64,000 nucleotides of DNA from Bradyrhizobium algeriense (GCF_036924595.1 NZ_JAZHRV010000001.1:2790001-2854000); one strand, 5' to 3'. Numbered from the stretch's first letter, positions 42,429 through 51,088 are shown. The notes: generated from the letters alone by a model not told the origin. Translations and numbers: made by a program.

Positions 42429-42947
42429 ATGTCGATGTCGAACGCATCAATTCCGGTATTCGAGATTGGCCTCAATGCACTCTCGGCGATTCTCGACAAG
42501 GCTGAGACATATGCTGCGGCAAGGTCGATCGATCCCGCGACGCTGCTCAGCGCGCGACTCTTCCCCGATATGCTCGCATTCACTCAGCAGGTGCAGAGCG
42601 CCTGTGACCAGGCCAAGAACGGCGGCGCACGGCTCGCCGGCATCGACCCGCCCAGGTATGAGGATAACGAGAAGACAATCGCCGAGCTCAAGGCGCGCAT
42701 CGTCAAGACAGTCAGCTTTGTGAAGACGCTCGACGCCAAGAAGATCGACGAGTCGGCCGACAGCGAGATCACATTCCCGCTCGGTCCGACGAATATGGGC
42801 CACATGAGAGGTGCGGACTATCTCAACCACTTTGCGGTACCAAATTTCTACTTTCACGTCACCACCGCCTACGACATCCTCCGTCACTGCGGTGTCGAAA
42901 TCGGCAAGCGCGATTTCCTCGGTACCATTCCGATGAGAATAACGTGA
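42429..42947 (+). CDS. DUF1993 family protein
   Basis: 172 residues from the ATG at 42429 behind AAGGAGGATCCCGTC. The sequence has FEIGLNALSAILDKAETYAAARSIDPATLLSARLFPDMLAFTQQVQSACDQAK and a later YLNHFAVPNFYFHVTTAYDILRHCGVEIGKRDFLG, which is the DUF1993 pattern (a DinB-like helical fold). The function is unknown. It is divergent from the MarR gene, with a palindromic operator in its promoter, so it is probably the regulator's target. Confidence 0.85.
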   Translation: MSMSNASIPVFEIGLNALSAILDKAETYAAARSIDPATLLSARLFPDMLAFTQQVQSACDQAKNGGARLAGIDPPRYEDNEKTIAELKARIVKTVSFVKTLDAKKIDESADSEITFPLGPTNMGHMRGADYLNHFAVPNFYFHVTTAYDILRHCGVEIGKRDFLGTIPMRIT

Positions 42948-43078
42948 GATATGGCTCGTAATGAAATAGGCCCGCACGCGGTCCAGAAAGCGCGCTGTCC
43001 TGATTATGCTCTCCAGGCGCTGGGCGCTCGTCGCGATGGGAAGTCCGACGCGCGGCCGATTGGGTGAAACGCAACAAG

Positions 43079-43453
43079 ATGACCCGCGGAAAATTCAATG
43101 CATTCTGCCGGAGGCTCCCTGCGACCACGCATGTGGTTCAGTGGGGTGGATCGCATGTCTGGAAGGTCGGTGGCAAAGTCTTTGCGATCGCCAGCGGCAA
43201 GCATGGCGAGCCGAGCGTCACCTTCAAAGTGAGCGATATTGCGTATGAGATGCTCAAGGATCAGCCGGGCTTGCGCCCGGCGCCGTACCTCGCATCGCGC
43301 GGCATGAAATGGATCCAGCACTTCGCAAAGCCCGGGCTGCCCGATGCCGCGCTCGGCGACTACATCCGGCAGTCTCACTCTATCGTCTCGCAGGGCTTGT
43401 CAAAGAAGAGACGGCTTGAGCTCGGGCTTGCAATGCCTGTGCCGCAGGCGTGA
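43079..43453 (+). CDS. MmcQ/YjbR family DNA-binding-like protein
   Basis: 124 residues from the ATG at 43079; an in-frame GTG at 43064 is an alternative. The sequence (MTRGKFNAFCRRLPATTHVVQWGGSHVWKVGGKVFAIAS...VTFKVSDIAYEML and GLRPAPYLASRGMKWIQHF) has the layout of MmcQ/YjbR (PF04237), a fold resembling CyaY that is often listed as DNA binding. The function is not established. It lies between the DUF1993 gene and the convergent kinase gene. Confidence 0.85.
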   Translation: MTRGKFNAFCRRLPATTHVVQWGGSHVWKVGGKVFAIASGKHGEPSVTFKVSDIAYEMLKDQPGLRPAPYLASRGMKWIQHFAKPGLPDAALGDYIRQSHSIVSQGLSKKRRLELGLAMPVPQA

Positions 43454-43477
43454 AAAGGTAACACCACTTCCACCGCT

Positions 43478-45712
43478 TCATCCCGTCAGCGCACGCCGGA
43501 CCATGTTAGCCAGCTGGGACTTCCGATACGGCTTGGTCAGCAGCAGCACGCCGGGGTCGAGGCGGCCCTGATGCACGATGGCGTTGTCGGTATAGCCTGA
43601 TGTGTAGAGCACCTTGATGCCGGGCCGGAGCTTCAACACCTTCTCGGCCAGTTCGCGGCCGGACATGCCGCCGGGCATGATCACATCGGTGAACAGCAGA
43701 TCGAACGCCTGACCATCTTCGATCAGGTTCAGCGCCGCCGGTCCGTTGGCGGCGCCCACCGTGCGGTAGCCGAGGCTCTGCAATTGCGTGGTGACGAAAT
43801 TGCGCACCAGCGCGTCGTCTTCCACCACCATGATGGTTTCGTTGCCATGCGGCAGCGGCGGCGCCGCGGCTGGCGCCGCCTCGACCTGGCCGCGGGCCGG
43901 CGGCAGATAGAGCTTGATCGTGGTGCCGTGGCCGACCTCGCTGTAGATCCGGATGTGCCCGCCGGACTGCTTGACGAAGCCGTAGACCATGCTGAGCCCA
44001 AGGCCCGAGCCCTTGCCGACTTCCTTGGTGGTGAAGAACGGCTCGAACACCTTGTCCAGCACGTCCTGCGACATGCCGGCGCCGTTGTCGCTGACCGCGA
44101 GCATCACATAGGGGCCGGGTTTCACGCCCGGATTAGCCTGCGCGTAGGCTTCGTCGAGCATGACGTTGCGCGTCTCCAGCAACAGCTTGCCGCCGTTCGG
44201 CATCGCGTCGCGGGCGTTGATCGCCATGTTGAGCAGGGAATTGGCGAGCTGCGAGGCGTCGATATGGGCGGTCGCCGTTTCCTGTTCGAGGATCGAGTTC
44301 ACCTCGATCTGCTCGCCGAGCGTCGGCCGAAGCAGTTTGGCGATATCGAGCACGGTGGCGTTGATGTCGACATTGCGCGGCTGCAGCGGCTGGCGGCGGG
44401 CGAAGGCGAGCAGATGCTGGATCAATTCGCTGCAGCGTTCCGCCGCCTGGTCGATCAGTTCGGCCGTCTTCTGCAGCTCCGGCTCACGCGCAAGCCGCGC
44501 GACCAGCGTTTCGGTGGTACCGGTGATCACCGTCAGCATGTTGTTGAAATCGTGCGCAACGCCGCCGGTGAGCTTGCCGATGGCGTCGAGCTTCTGCGCT
44601 TGCTGCAGCTTGTGTTCGGTTTCGCGCGAGGCGGTGGCGTCGTGATAGACCAGCGCGGCGCCGCTGATGGCGCCCGCGGCATCGCGCAGCGGCCGGCCGC
44701 TGATCAGGAGATGAACCGGCGGATTGCCGCTGACGGGGCGTACCACGATCTCGATGGCGTCAAACGCTTCGCCGCGCAGCGCACGCGAGGCGGGCATGTC
44801 GTGGACCAGCAGCGGCGTGACGCCGTCGGCATGAAACACCGTGCTGAGCGAGCGCAGCATTTCCACCGTCATTCCCGGCCGGTAGCGCAGCATCTTCTCG
44901 GCGGCCGGATTGGAGAGCAAAACCTCTCCCTTGGTGTCGATGACCAGCACCGCCTCCGCCATGCTGTGAAAGGTGCTGCGCAGCACGGCCGCCGAAAGCC
45001 TGAGTTCGTCATGCGCGGCAACCAGATGCTCGGTGCGCTCGGCGACCGCGGCCTCCAGCGCCTCGTTGGTGGCTTGGGTGGCACTCAGCGAATCCTGCAG
45101 TTGCCGGCGCGAGCGGCGGGCCGATACCGTCAGAACGGTGGCGAGGATCAGAATCAGCGTGACGCCGGCGAGATCGATCGCCAGCAGGAACCTGCCGATG
45201 GTTTCGGATTCGGCGCGTCTGGCGAACAGCAGCCGGCGCTCTTCCGCCACCGTCCTTTCGAGGTTCCCGGCGATCACGGCCGTCGCCGCACGGTCTTCCT
45301 GGCCGACAAGCGCCGCGACCGCGGCGGTGTCTCCCATGATTCGGCGCCTGATCAACTCGCCATTGACCGTAACCTGGCGCTCCACCAGCGCGTTGGTCTC
45401 TTCGATGAGCTGCTTTTCGACTGGATTGTCCTTGACGGCCTCGATCAGCGCCGCCAGCGCCGGCAGGATCGCGTCGCTGGCCTCGCGATATTCCCTGGCG
45501 AATTCCTGATCGCCGTTGATCGCAAAGGCGCGCGCCGCGCTTTCGGCCCGGCGCAGCAACGGGCGCATGTCCGAGATTTTGCCGAGTATGCCGAGCGCAC
45601 GGTCGACGGAAGCGGTATCGGACCGCGACTTGAGGTCCAAACCGATCGAGGCAGCGCCGATAACGAGGAGGATGGCGAGGCCAATCCCAAGAATGATACG
45701 CTGCGAGGGCAT
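43478..45712 (-). CDS. Hybrid sensor histidine kinase with receiver domain
   Basis: 744 residues. Membrane helices at about 7-25 and 176-196 enclose a periplasmic CHASE3-like helical sensor (28-170). A PAS domain follows (about 243-360), then the HisKA box LTGGVAHDFNNML with H387, an ATPase domain (NMAINARDAM, DNGAGM, GSGLGLSM), and a C-terminal receiver with phospho-acceptor D676 (FTDVIMPG) and K727. It starts 18 bp after the response-regulator gene stop. The signal is unknown. The last 75 bp are copied at 41596-41670. Confidence 0.92.
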   Translation of the reverse strand: MPSQRIILGIGLAILLVIGAASIGLDLKSRSDTASVDRALGILGKISDMRPLLRRAESAARAFAINGDQEFAREYREASDAILPALAALIEAVKDNPVEKQLIEETNALVERQVTVNGELIRRRIMGDTAAVAALVGQEDRAATAVIAGNLERTVAEERRLLFARRAESETIGRFLLAIDLAGVTLILILATVLTVSARRSRRQLQDSLSATQATNEALEAAVAERTEHLVAAHDELRLSAAVLRSTFHSMAEAVLVIDTKGEVLLSNPAAEKMLRYRPGMTVEMLRSLSTVFHADGVTPLLVHDMPASRALRGEAFDAIEIVVRPVSGNPPVHLLISGRPLRDAAGAISGAALVYHDATASRETEHKLQQAQKLDAIGKLTGGVAHDFNNMLTVITGTTETLVARLAREPELQKTAELIDQAAERCSELIQHLLAFARRQPLQPRNVDINATVLDIAKLLRPTLGEQIEVNSILEQETATAHIDASQLANSLLNMAINARDAMPNGGKLLLETRNVMLDEAYAQANPGVKPGPYVMLAVSDNGAGMSQDVLDKVFEPFFTTKEVGKGSGLGLSMVYGFVKQSGGHIRIYSEVGHGTTIKLYLPPARGQVEAAPAAAPPLPHGNETIMVVEDDALVRNFVTTQLQSLGYRTVGAANGPAALNLIEDGQAFDLLFTDVIMPGGMSGRELAEKVLKLRPGIKVLYTSGYTDNAIVHQGRLDPGVLLLTKPYRKSQLANMVRRALTG

Positions 45713-45730
45713 TGCCAGTTGCTTACTTCA

Positions 45731-46135
45731 CTATCTCGAGTGGCGCGCAGAAGCTTTCGGTGTGGTGATGCACTGATTGACCGAGGTCAACAGCGCATCC
45801 GGCGTGAAGGGCTTGCGCAGGCAGCATGCCGCGCCGAGTTCGATGGTCATCCGCAGGAGTTCCGGCGCGCGCTCGGTGTTGGCGAAGGCGTAGCCCGACA
45901 TCGCGACGATCGGCAGGTCCGGCCTGCGCTCGTGAAACATCCGGATCGATTCGAAGCCGCGCATATGCGGCATGAACACGTCGATCAGCATGACGTCGAA
46001 ATCGGAGGATTCGAGTGCGCGCATTCCCGCTTCACCACCGTCGGCAACGGTGACCTCGAAACCCTTGCGGGCCAGACAAACCTCGATGGCAACGCAGACC
46101 ATCGGGTCGTCATCGACCACGAGAACGCGCGGCAC
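45731..46135 (-). CDS. Single-domain response regulator
   Basis: 134 residues from a GTG at 46135 placed six bases after GAAGGA; the longer frame to 46234 lacks a ribosome site. It is a receiver with the acidic pocket DDD (8-10), phospho-acceptor D52 (LIDVFMP), S80 and K108 (LRKPF). There is no output domain. It precedes the hybrid kinase by 18 bp, so the pair probably forms a phosphorelay with this protein as the diffusible carrier. Confidence 0.85.
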   Translation of the reverse strand: MPRVLVVDDDPMVCVAIEVCLARKGFEVTVADGGEAGMRALESSDFDVMLIDVFMPHMRGFESIRMFHERRPDLPIVAMSGYAFANTERAPELLRMTIELGAACCLRKPFTPDALLTSVNQCITTPKASARHSR

Positions 46136-46266
46136 GATGATTCCTTCTTCCTCGGGCGGCGGCCAGGTGACCAGCACATCCCATGTGACGATTAAGTCGA
46201 AACGCCGACAGGTCGTCTGTATGATAGAGTGCACATAAAAGTTGTTGAGGGCAATTACGTTTAGCT

Positions 46267-47202
46267 GTGTCAGAACGAGAACAATCCACCGGTTCCGGAG
46301 CTGCGCCTGCCATGCCCCCGATCGATCGCGCGGGGCGGCTGTCGCCGCTCGGGTTCGTCCTGCTCGCCATTACGTCGGTCGGGTGGGGCGTCAACTTCCC
46401 GATCATGAAACATTTACTGACGGAATGGCCGCCATTGTCCTCGCGCGGCTTGTGCGGCATCGCCGGCGCTGCGGCATTGGCGCTGATTGCGCTCGCGCGG
46501 CGGCAAAAATTGAGCGTGCCGCGGCCGATGTGGCTAAGATTGCTAATTGTTTCCATGTTGACGATCGGCGGCTGGGTCGCATTCATGGGACTGGCGCTGT
46601 TGTGGCTCAGTGCCAGCGAGGCCGCGGTGCTCGGCATATCGATCCCGGTCTGGGTGGCGCTTCTGGCATGGCCGATCCTGGGGGAACGGCTGTCGCCGCT
46701 GCGCGCCGTCGCGCTGACGGTCGCGCTCGCCGGCATCGCCGTGCTGATCGGCGGCAACGGCATCGAGGCCAGCGTCGATAAATTGCCGGGCGTCGCGTGC
46801 GCGCTGGCTGGTGCGGTGTGCGTCGGCCTCGGTACCGTGCTGACCAAGCATTTCCCGTTGGCGATGCCGCCGCTGTCGCTGGCCGCCTGGCAGATCGGGC
46901 TCGGCTGCCTGCCGATCGCGATCGTTGGGCTTGCGGTCGAGCAGCCGCAACTGGCAGCGCTATCTTATGTCGGCTGGCTGTCGCTGCTCTATATGACGCT
47001 GGTCCAGTTCTGCCTTTGCCATGTGTGCTGGTTTGCCGCGCTGGAGCGGCTGTCGGCGGCGACGGCTTCGATTGGAACCTTGCTGGTCCCGGTCATCGGG
47101 GTGCTTGCGGCGGCGGCGATGCTGCGCGAGCCGCTCGGCCTGCGCGAGATCGCGGCGCTGGCGTTTACGCTCGGCGGGGTGGCGGTGGCGCTGCGCGCGT
47201 AA
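46267..47202 (+). CDS. EamA/DMT-family transporter
   Basis: 311 residues from a GTG at 46267 (an ATG at 46312 is an alternative). Ten helices in two halves: LGFVLLAITSVGWGVNFPIMKHLLTEWPP begins the first, and AAWQIGLGCLPIAIVGLAVEQ lies in the second. It ends LGLREIAALAFTLGGVAVALRA. It is a paralogue of the transporter at 36716, probably from an old duplication. The substrate is unknown. A hairpin at 47216 separates it from the convergent Gly-rich protein gene. Confidence 0.83.
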   Translation: MSEREQSTGSGAAPAMPPIDRAGRLSPLGFVLLAITSVGWGVNFPIMKHLLTEWPPLSSRGLCGIAGAAALALIALARRQKLSVPRPMWLRLLIVSMLTIGGWVAFMGLALLWLSASEAAVLGISIPVWVALLAWPILGERLSPLRAVALTVALAGIAVLIGGNGIEASVDKLPGVACALAGAVCVGLGTVLTKHFPLAMPPLSLAAWQIGLGCLPIAIVGLAVEQPQLAALSYVGWLSLLYMTLVQFCLCHVCWFAALERLSAATASIGTLLVPVIGVLAAAAMLREPLGLREIAALAFTLGGVAVALRA

Positions 47203-47215
47203 TTTCGCAAACGAA

Positions 47216-47246
47216 AAGGGCGGCGCAGTAAGAATGCGCCGCCCTT
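47216..47246. terminator. Bidirectional hairpin between convergent genes
   Basis: Perfect arms aagggcggcgca/tgcgccgccctt with a seven-base loop; gaaa and ttcg flank it. It lies 13 bp after the EamA stop and 34 bp before the stop of the opposite gene. Confidence 0.75.
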
Positions 47247-47280
47247 CGAACTCACGATATCCTGCTATTGCGCGGTCCTT

Positions 47281-47964
47281 CTATTGCGCGGGGCAGGGAT
47301 GCCGTAGCCCGTCGTTGCCGAGATAGGTTCCCGACGCCGGATCGTAGGACCGGTATCTCCGCGTGCAATACGCCACAGCATCATCGTCGGCCGGGGGGGC
47401 TGCGGCTACTACGCTGTCGTCGTAATATCCATACGAGTCATCGTAGTAGGAGGGGCTGTCGTAATAGCCATAACTCGACCCGATGCCGGCGCCGATCGCG
47501 AAGCCGGGCCAGAAGCCACGGCGATGATGATGACGATGGTAACGGCCGCCGTAGTAGCCGCTACCCGCGACGGCACCTGCACCGACGCCGGGCGCGGGCC
47601 GGACGAAGCCGGGGCGACCTTCCGTGCCGGCAACCGCGCCAGCCCGGAAGCCGGGACTTCCGCTGGGCGCAACGGCCACGCCACCACCTCTGAAGCCACC
47701 ACCACCGCTGGGTGCAGCGGCCATGCCGCCACCCCTAAAGCCGCCACCACCGCCGGGTGCGGCGACGGAGCCGCCGCCACCGCCTCTAAAGCCACCGCCA
47801 ATGGCTGCGCCGCCACCACCGCCGCCGCCGGCCCTGGCACCGCCGCCACCGGCCGCTATGCCGCCTCTGCCTTCCTGCGCCTGGGCGGCGCTGATACTCG
47901 ACGCGACTATCGGAAACACAAGCGCGATCGCCGCTGCTGTACTCAAAACTTTCAGATTAATCAT
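47281..47964 (-). CDS. Secreted Gly-rich protein with C-terminal BA14K-like motif
   Basis: 227 residues from the ATG at 47964 behind GGAGCCTACG. A signal peptide (to AAQAQ) precedes a long Gly/Ala run with repeats of GGGGFRGGG.A.AP. A His/Arg cluster (YHRHHHRRGFW), a hydrophobic Gly segment and a Tyr/Asp-rich part follow. The tail CTRRYRSYDPASGTYLGNDGLRHPC is the BA14K pattern, described in Brucella as an immunoreactive, lectin-like protein. It may be surface exposed. It shares this tail with the protein at 20492. Confidence 0.8.
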   Translation of the reverse strand: MINLKVLSTAAAIALVFPIVASSISAAQAQEGRGGIAAGGGGARAGGGGGGGAAIGGGFRGGGGGSVAAPGGGGGFRGGGMAAAPSGGGGFRGGGVAVAPSGSPGFRAGAVAGTEGRPGFVRPAPGVGAGAVAGSGYYGGRYHRHHHRRGFWPGFAIGAGIGSSYGYYDSPSYYDDSYGYYDDSVVAAAPPADDDAVAYCTRRYRSYDPASGTYLGNDGLRHPCPAQ

Positions 47965-48230
47965 CGTAGGCTCCATTTCCGGGATATGGGTTTCAACCAT
48001 CCTCGGAGGTGGACGTTCCCAAACCCACGCACTGATCGTGCGCATACCGAGCCTGCCCCGCCGGAGCTGTATGCGAAATGAACGGATTGCGCCGGTTCCG
48101 CGGCAACTGCCGCCGAAATGTGCCGTGTGGACCAAGGGCGACGGGCAGGGCGGGAAACAGCCTTTAGCTGGACAATTCGCCCCGCCGATGGCATCAGAGC
48201 GACACGTCACCTCGAACCGGCCGAGCCCTC

Positions 48231-48641
48231 ATGAAGCAGTTTCTGCTCAAATTTTTCACTTGGTGGAACGGCCAGACGTTCGGCACGCAATTGTGGACGT
48301 GGCGATTCGGCGAGCTGGTCGGCCTGGACGAGCAGGGCAACCGTTACTATCGCACCAAGGGCCGCAAGATCGATCCGACGCTCGGCTTCGAGCGGCGCTG
48401 GGTGGTCTATAACGGTTATGCTGAGGCGAGCCGGGTGCCGCCATCATGGCATGGCTGGCTGCATCACACCGTCGACGTGGCGCCGACCGAGGAGAGCTAC
48501 ACGCCGCGGGAATGGGAAAAGCCGCATGTTCCCAACCTGACCGGCACGCCCGCAGCCTACCGTCCGTCCGGCTCGACGCTGGTCAGCGGCCGCCGCCCCA
48601 AGGCGACCGGCGATTATCAGGCCTGGACGCCCGGAAGCTGA
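48231..48641 (+). CDS. NADH:ubiquinone oxidoreductase subunit NDUFA12 family
   Basis: 136 residues with the NDUFA12/B17.2 signature: FFTWWNGQTFGTQLWTWRFGELVGLDEQGNRYYRTKG, RRWVVYNGYAEASRVPPSWHGWLHHTVDVAPTEE and a C-terminal WEKPHVPNLTGTPAAYRPSGS. In alphaproteobacteria and mitochondria this small peripheral protein sits on the complex I arm. The nuo operon is not in the window, which is the usual arrangement for this accessory subunit. There is no signal peptide. Confidence 0.9.
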   Translation: MKQFLLKFFTWWNGQTFGTQLWTWRFGELVGLDEQGNRYYRTKGRKIDPTLGFERRWVVYNGYAEASRVPPSWHGWLHHTVDVAPTEESYTPREWEKPHVPNLTGTPAAYRPSGSTLVSGRRPKATGDYQAWTPGS

Positions 48642-48695
48642 ACTCTCGGTAAGTTTACCCGCCGCTACCACCAGGTGTCTTGCCGGGCATCATAG

Positions 48696-48707
48696 GTGTA
48701 TATACAC
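48696..48707 (+). promoter_or_regulatory. MarR operator/-10 overlap, GTGTATATACAC
   Basis: A perfect 12-bp palindrome eight bases before the MarR ATG at 48715. It contains TATACA eight nucleotides from the ATG. A close variant is at 49199, before the next gene. Confidence 0.62.
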
Positions 48708-48714
48708 TTATCAC

Positions 48715-49155
48715 ATGAAACAACCATCCGATCACGACACCGACTACATGGCCGCGGCCGGCTGCTTCTGCCTCGCGTCGCGACAGGCCGCGCGGAAGAT
48801 CACCCGGCTGTACGATTCCCATATGCAGGGTTCTGGCGTCCGCGTCACGCAGTTCACCATCCTGTCGCAATTGATGCTCCGCGGTGAAATGCCGATCGGC
48901 AAGCTTGCGGGTCTGCTTGGGATGGAGCGCACCACGCTGAGCCGCAACCTAACCCTGCTGGAGGACAAGGGTTGGATTTCGATCAGCGCCGGCGAGGATC
49001 CGCGCGCACGCATGATTGCCATTACCGCGCAGGGACGCGGCCTCGTTCGTCGCGGATTTCCCCACTGGTCGAAAGCGCAGGCGCATATCGGCAAGCTGCT
49101 CGGCGCCGACGGCCAGGCGGCGCTGAAGCTTTTGGGTTCCCGAAATTTGGGGTGA
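48715..49155 (+). CDS. MarR-family transcriptional regulator
   Basis: 146 residues with a helical dimer region, then FTILSQLMLRGEMPIGKLAGLLGMERTTLSRNLTLLEDKGWISISAGEDPRARMIAITAQG as helix-turn-helix and wing. No ribosome site is present; the ATG follows the operator by only a few bases, so a leaderless message is likely, as for the MarR gene at 41655. It probably represses itself and the membrane protein gene at 49226, whose promoter carries a near-identical operator. Confidence 0.87.
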   Translation: MKQPSDHDTDYMAAAGCFCLASRQAARKITRLYDSHMQGSGVRVTQFTILSQLMLRGEMPIGKLAGLLGMERTTLSRNLTLLEDKGWISISAGEDPRARMIAITAQGRGLVRRGFPHWSKAQAHIGKLLGADGQAALKLLGSRNLG

Positions 49156-49198
49156 GACGAACCGGACGCCTGGTCAGCATTTTCATTTGTCTCAATAG

Positions 49199-49210
49199 GT
49201 GTAACTACAC
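49199..49210 (+). promoter_or_regulatory. Second operator GTGTAACTACAC before the membrane protein gene
   Basis: The outer GTGTA...TACAC matches the palindrome at 48696, with two centre changes. It lies 16 bp before the ATG at 49226. Confidence 0.6.
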
Positions 49211-49225
49211 ATAAGGAGATGTATC

Positions 49226-49921
49226 ATGCTGGACTTTATTGGAACCATCGTTCTCGTTGCCGCGATCATCGTCAGCATCAATGCGCTCACTGGCGCGATG
49301 CCGATCAGCGCATCGCAGCGCATTGCCCTTTCAGTCGGCGCCGGTCTGTGGACGGGTCTGGCTGCCGCACTTGCCGCCGCGAACCTGTTCCTTGGCACAA
49401 ATCCGATAGGGCCGCCGGTGATCGGTACGATGATCGCGCTTCCGCTGGTCGCGACGGCCGTTGCGGCGTCGATCTCGCCGTCGGTGCGCGCTTCGCTGCT
49501 CGGAATGCCGATGCCCTTCCTGATCGCTCTGAACCTCTGGCGGCTGGCGGGAGGATTTTTCCTCCTCCTCGCGGCCGAAGGCCGGCTTGGCGGACCGTTT
49601 CCAACCTCGGCGGGCTGGGGCGATGTCATCACCGGCGTATTGGCTTTGCCGGTGGCCTGGCTCGCGCTGCGCGGACAAGCTAGTCCGCTGGTCTGGGCAT
49701 GGAATACATTCGGCATGCTCGATCTCGTGGCCGCGCTTGCATTCGGAATTATCTCCGCGAATGGCTCGCCGCTGCAGATCATTCACGCCGGGCAAGGCTC
49801 GGAAGCGGTGCAAATGCTACCATGGTCGCTGATTCCGACCGTGCTGGTGCCAATGTATCTGATTGTGCACGGCATCATCTTTGCGAAGCTGGCGCAGGGC
49901 AGCCAGCGCGCGCCGGGCTGA
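49226..49921 (+). CDS. Membrane protein under probable MarR control, 231 aa
   Basis: The ATG at 49226 follows ATAAGGAGATGTATC. About seven hydrophobic segments alternate with short loops (IGTIVLVAAIIVSINALTG, GLWTGLAAALAAANLF, FLIALNLWRLAGGFFLLLAA, WGDVITGVLALPVAWLAL, FGMLDLVAALAFGIISA, LIPTVLVPMYLIVHGIIFAKL). The protein is an integral membrane protein of unknown function. It follows the MarR gene on the same strand and has its own copy of the operator, so export or stress resistance controlled by a small ligand is plausible. Confidence 0.8.
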   Translation: MLDFIGTIVLVAAIIVSINALTGAMPISASQRIALSVGAGLWTGLAAALAAANLFLGTNPIGPPVIGTMIALPLVATAVAASISPSVRASLLGMPMPFLIALNLWRLAGGFFLLLAAEGRLGGPFPTSAGWGDVITGVLALPVAWLALRGQASPLVWAWNTFGMLDLVAALAFGIISANGSPLQIIHAGQGSEAVQMLPWSLIPTVLVPMYLIVHGIIFAKLAQGSQRAPG

Positions 49922-50383
49922 AGCTCTGCGCCGCACCGCACGCGTTCCTATTTTGCACAAGCCTCGCCTGTGGATAACGGGATCAGCGGGTACAACCAAC
50001 GCGACCATCTTGTCCTCTCCGCGAGCTTGCTGCTCAATAGGGACATCTTACGGAGATGGGAAACCATCGCGTCGGTGTCGGGCTCCAGTTCGCGACTGTC
50101 CCGGCTAGCAGCGGTCACCGAGTAGGACACGGCCGGGAGATAGGCCCCTGGTGCAGAGGTTCTGAAATCGCCCGCTAATGTGTGGCTGCCGTAGGACAGG
50201 AAAGGTCGTCTGGGAAACCAGGCGGCCTTTTTCTGTGTTCGCGCGATATCGTGTGTTGTTTTTCATCGTCCGCCTTGTGCGCGATTGCGCACTGGGGCGG
50301 ACGATCCAGTACGCCGTGATCTCTCGGCTCTAGCCGGCACCTGCGATTACTGGATGCCCGCCTTCACGGGCATGACGGCAGAG
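49922..50383. other. Intergenic region with a terminator but no clear gene
   Basis: A 60-codon minus-strand frame at 49948-50130 lacks a ribosome site and I do not call it. The stretch 50000-50200 is unusually free of stops and hairpins of the REP type. A terminator at 50201-50232 closes it on the plus strand. The 50290-50390 part resembles a REP-type fragment (ccgtgat...gcatgacggcag). Confidence 0.5.
50201..50232 (+). terminator. Rho-independent terminator, possibly ending a small RNA
   Basis: aaaggtcgtctgg-gaaa-ccaggcggccttttt. Two G-U pairs are possible only in plus-strand RNA. It is 280 bp after the nearest plus-strand stop (49921), with no gene between. Confidence 0.6.
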
Positions 50384-51088
50384 CTACGCCAGCCGCGCAG
50401 CGGCGCGGTCAATCATCTCGCCGCGGCGGATTTGCGCCGGTGCGATCCTGTCTTTCATGAAGGCGAGGACTTCCGGCGGCGCGGTGTCGGGCGAGCCGGA
50501 ATTGAACGGCGGCGCAGGATTGTATTCGAGCCGGAGCTGGATCGTCTCCGCGGTCCGCCTGTCGTGCAGCAGCGAGACCAGCGTCAGCGCGAAGTCGATG
50601 CCTGCGGTAACGCCGCCGCCGGTGACGCGATTGCGATCGACGCAGACCCGCGTCCTGGTCGGGATCGCGCCGAACGCCGAGAGGAAATCCATCGCCGTCC
50701 AGTGCGTCGCCGCGCGATAACCCTTGAGAAGGCCGGCGGCGCCGAGCACCAGTGAACCCGTGCAGACCGAGGTGATGTATTTGGCGCCGGGCGCCTGCTT
50801 TCGCAGGAAGGCCAGCATCTCCTCGTCGTTGATCATGTCGTCGGTGCCGAACCCGCCGGGCACGCAGATGACGTCGAGTTGCGGGCAGTCCGCAAAGGTC
50901 GTGGTCGGCGTCAGCATCAGCACGGAATCGCTCGTGACCGGCTCGATCCGCTTCCAGACTAGATGAACTTGTGCGCCGGGCAGGCTGGAGAACACCTGCA
51001 ACGGCCCGGTGAAGTCGAGCTGGGTGACCTTGGGGAACAGCACGAGACCGATCTGAAGCGGCGTGGGCGTGGGAGACGGCGCGGACAT
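50384..51088 (-). CDS. DJ-1/PfpI family protein, isonitrile-hydratase-like
   Basis: 234 residues from the ATG at 51088 (GGAGGTCATG spacing; ATG 51091 is also possible). It starts LQIGLVLFPKVTQLDFTGPLQVFSSLP, with D25 in the position of the isonitrile hydratase acid. It has VPGGFGTDDM and the nucleophile C109 in ITSVCTGSLVLGAAGLL. InhA enzymes hydrate isonitriles to N-formamides. The gene is divergent from a GlxA regulator of the same superfamily, with a palindrome in the shared promoter region. Confidence 0.83.
   Translation of the reverse strand: MSAPSPTPTPLQIGLVLFPKVTQLDFTGPLQVFSSLPGAQVHLVWKRIEPVTSDSVLMLTPTTTFADCPQLDVICVPGGFGTDDMINDEEMLAFLRKQAPGAKYITSVCTGSLVLGAAGLLKGYRAATHWTAMDFLSAFGAIPTRTRVCVDRNRVTGGGVTAGIDFALTLVSLLHDRRTAETIQLRLEYNPAPPFNSGSPDTAPPEVLAFMKDRIAPAQIRRGEMIDRAAARLA

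Noticed and set aside
43784..46195. 803-codon plus-strand frame opposite the kinase and response regulator
   Set aside because: It is antisense to genes with complete HisKA and receiver motifs; it has no recognisable domain.
49948..50130. 60-codon minus-strand frame in the 49.9-50.4 kb gap
   Set aside because: There is no ribosome site, no paralogue in the window and no motif; an sRNA on the other strand is as likely.
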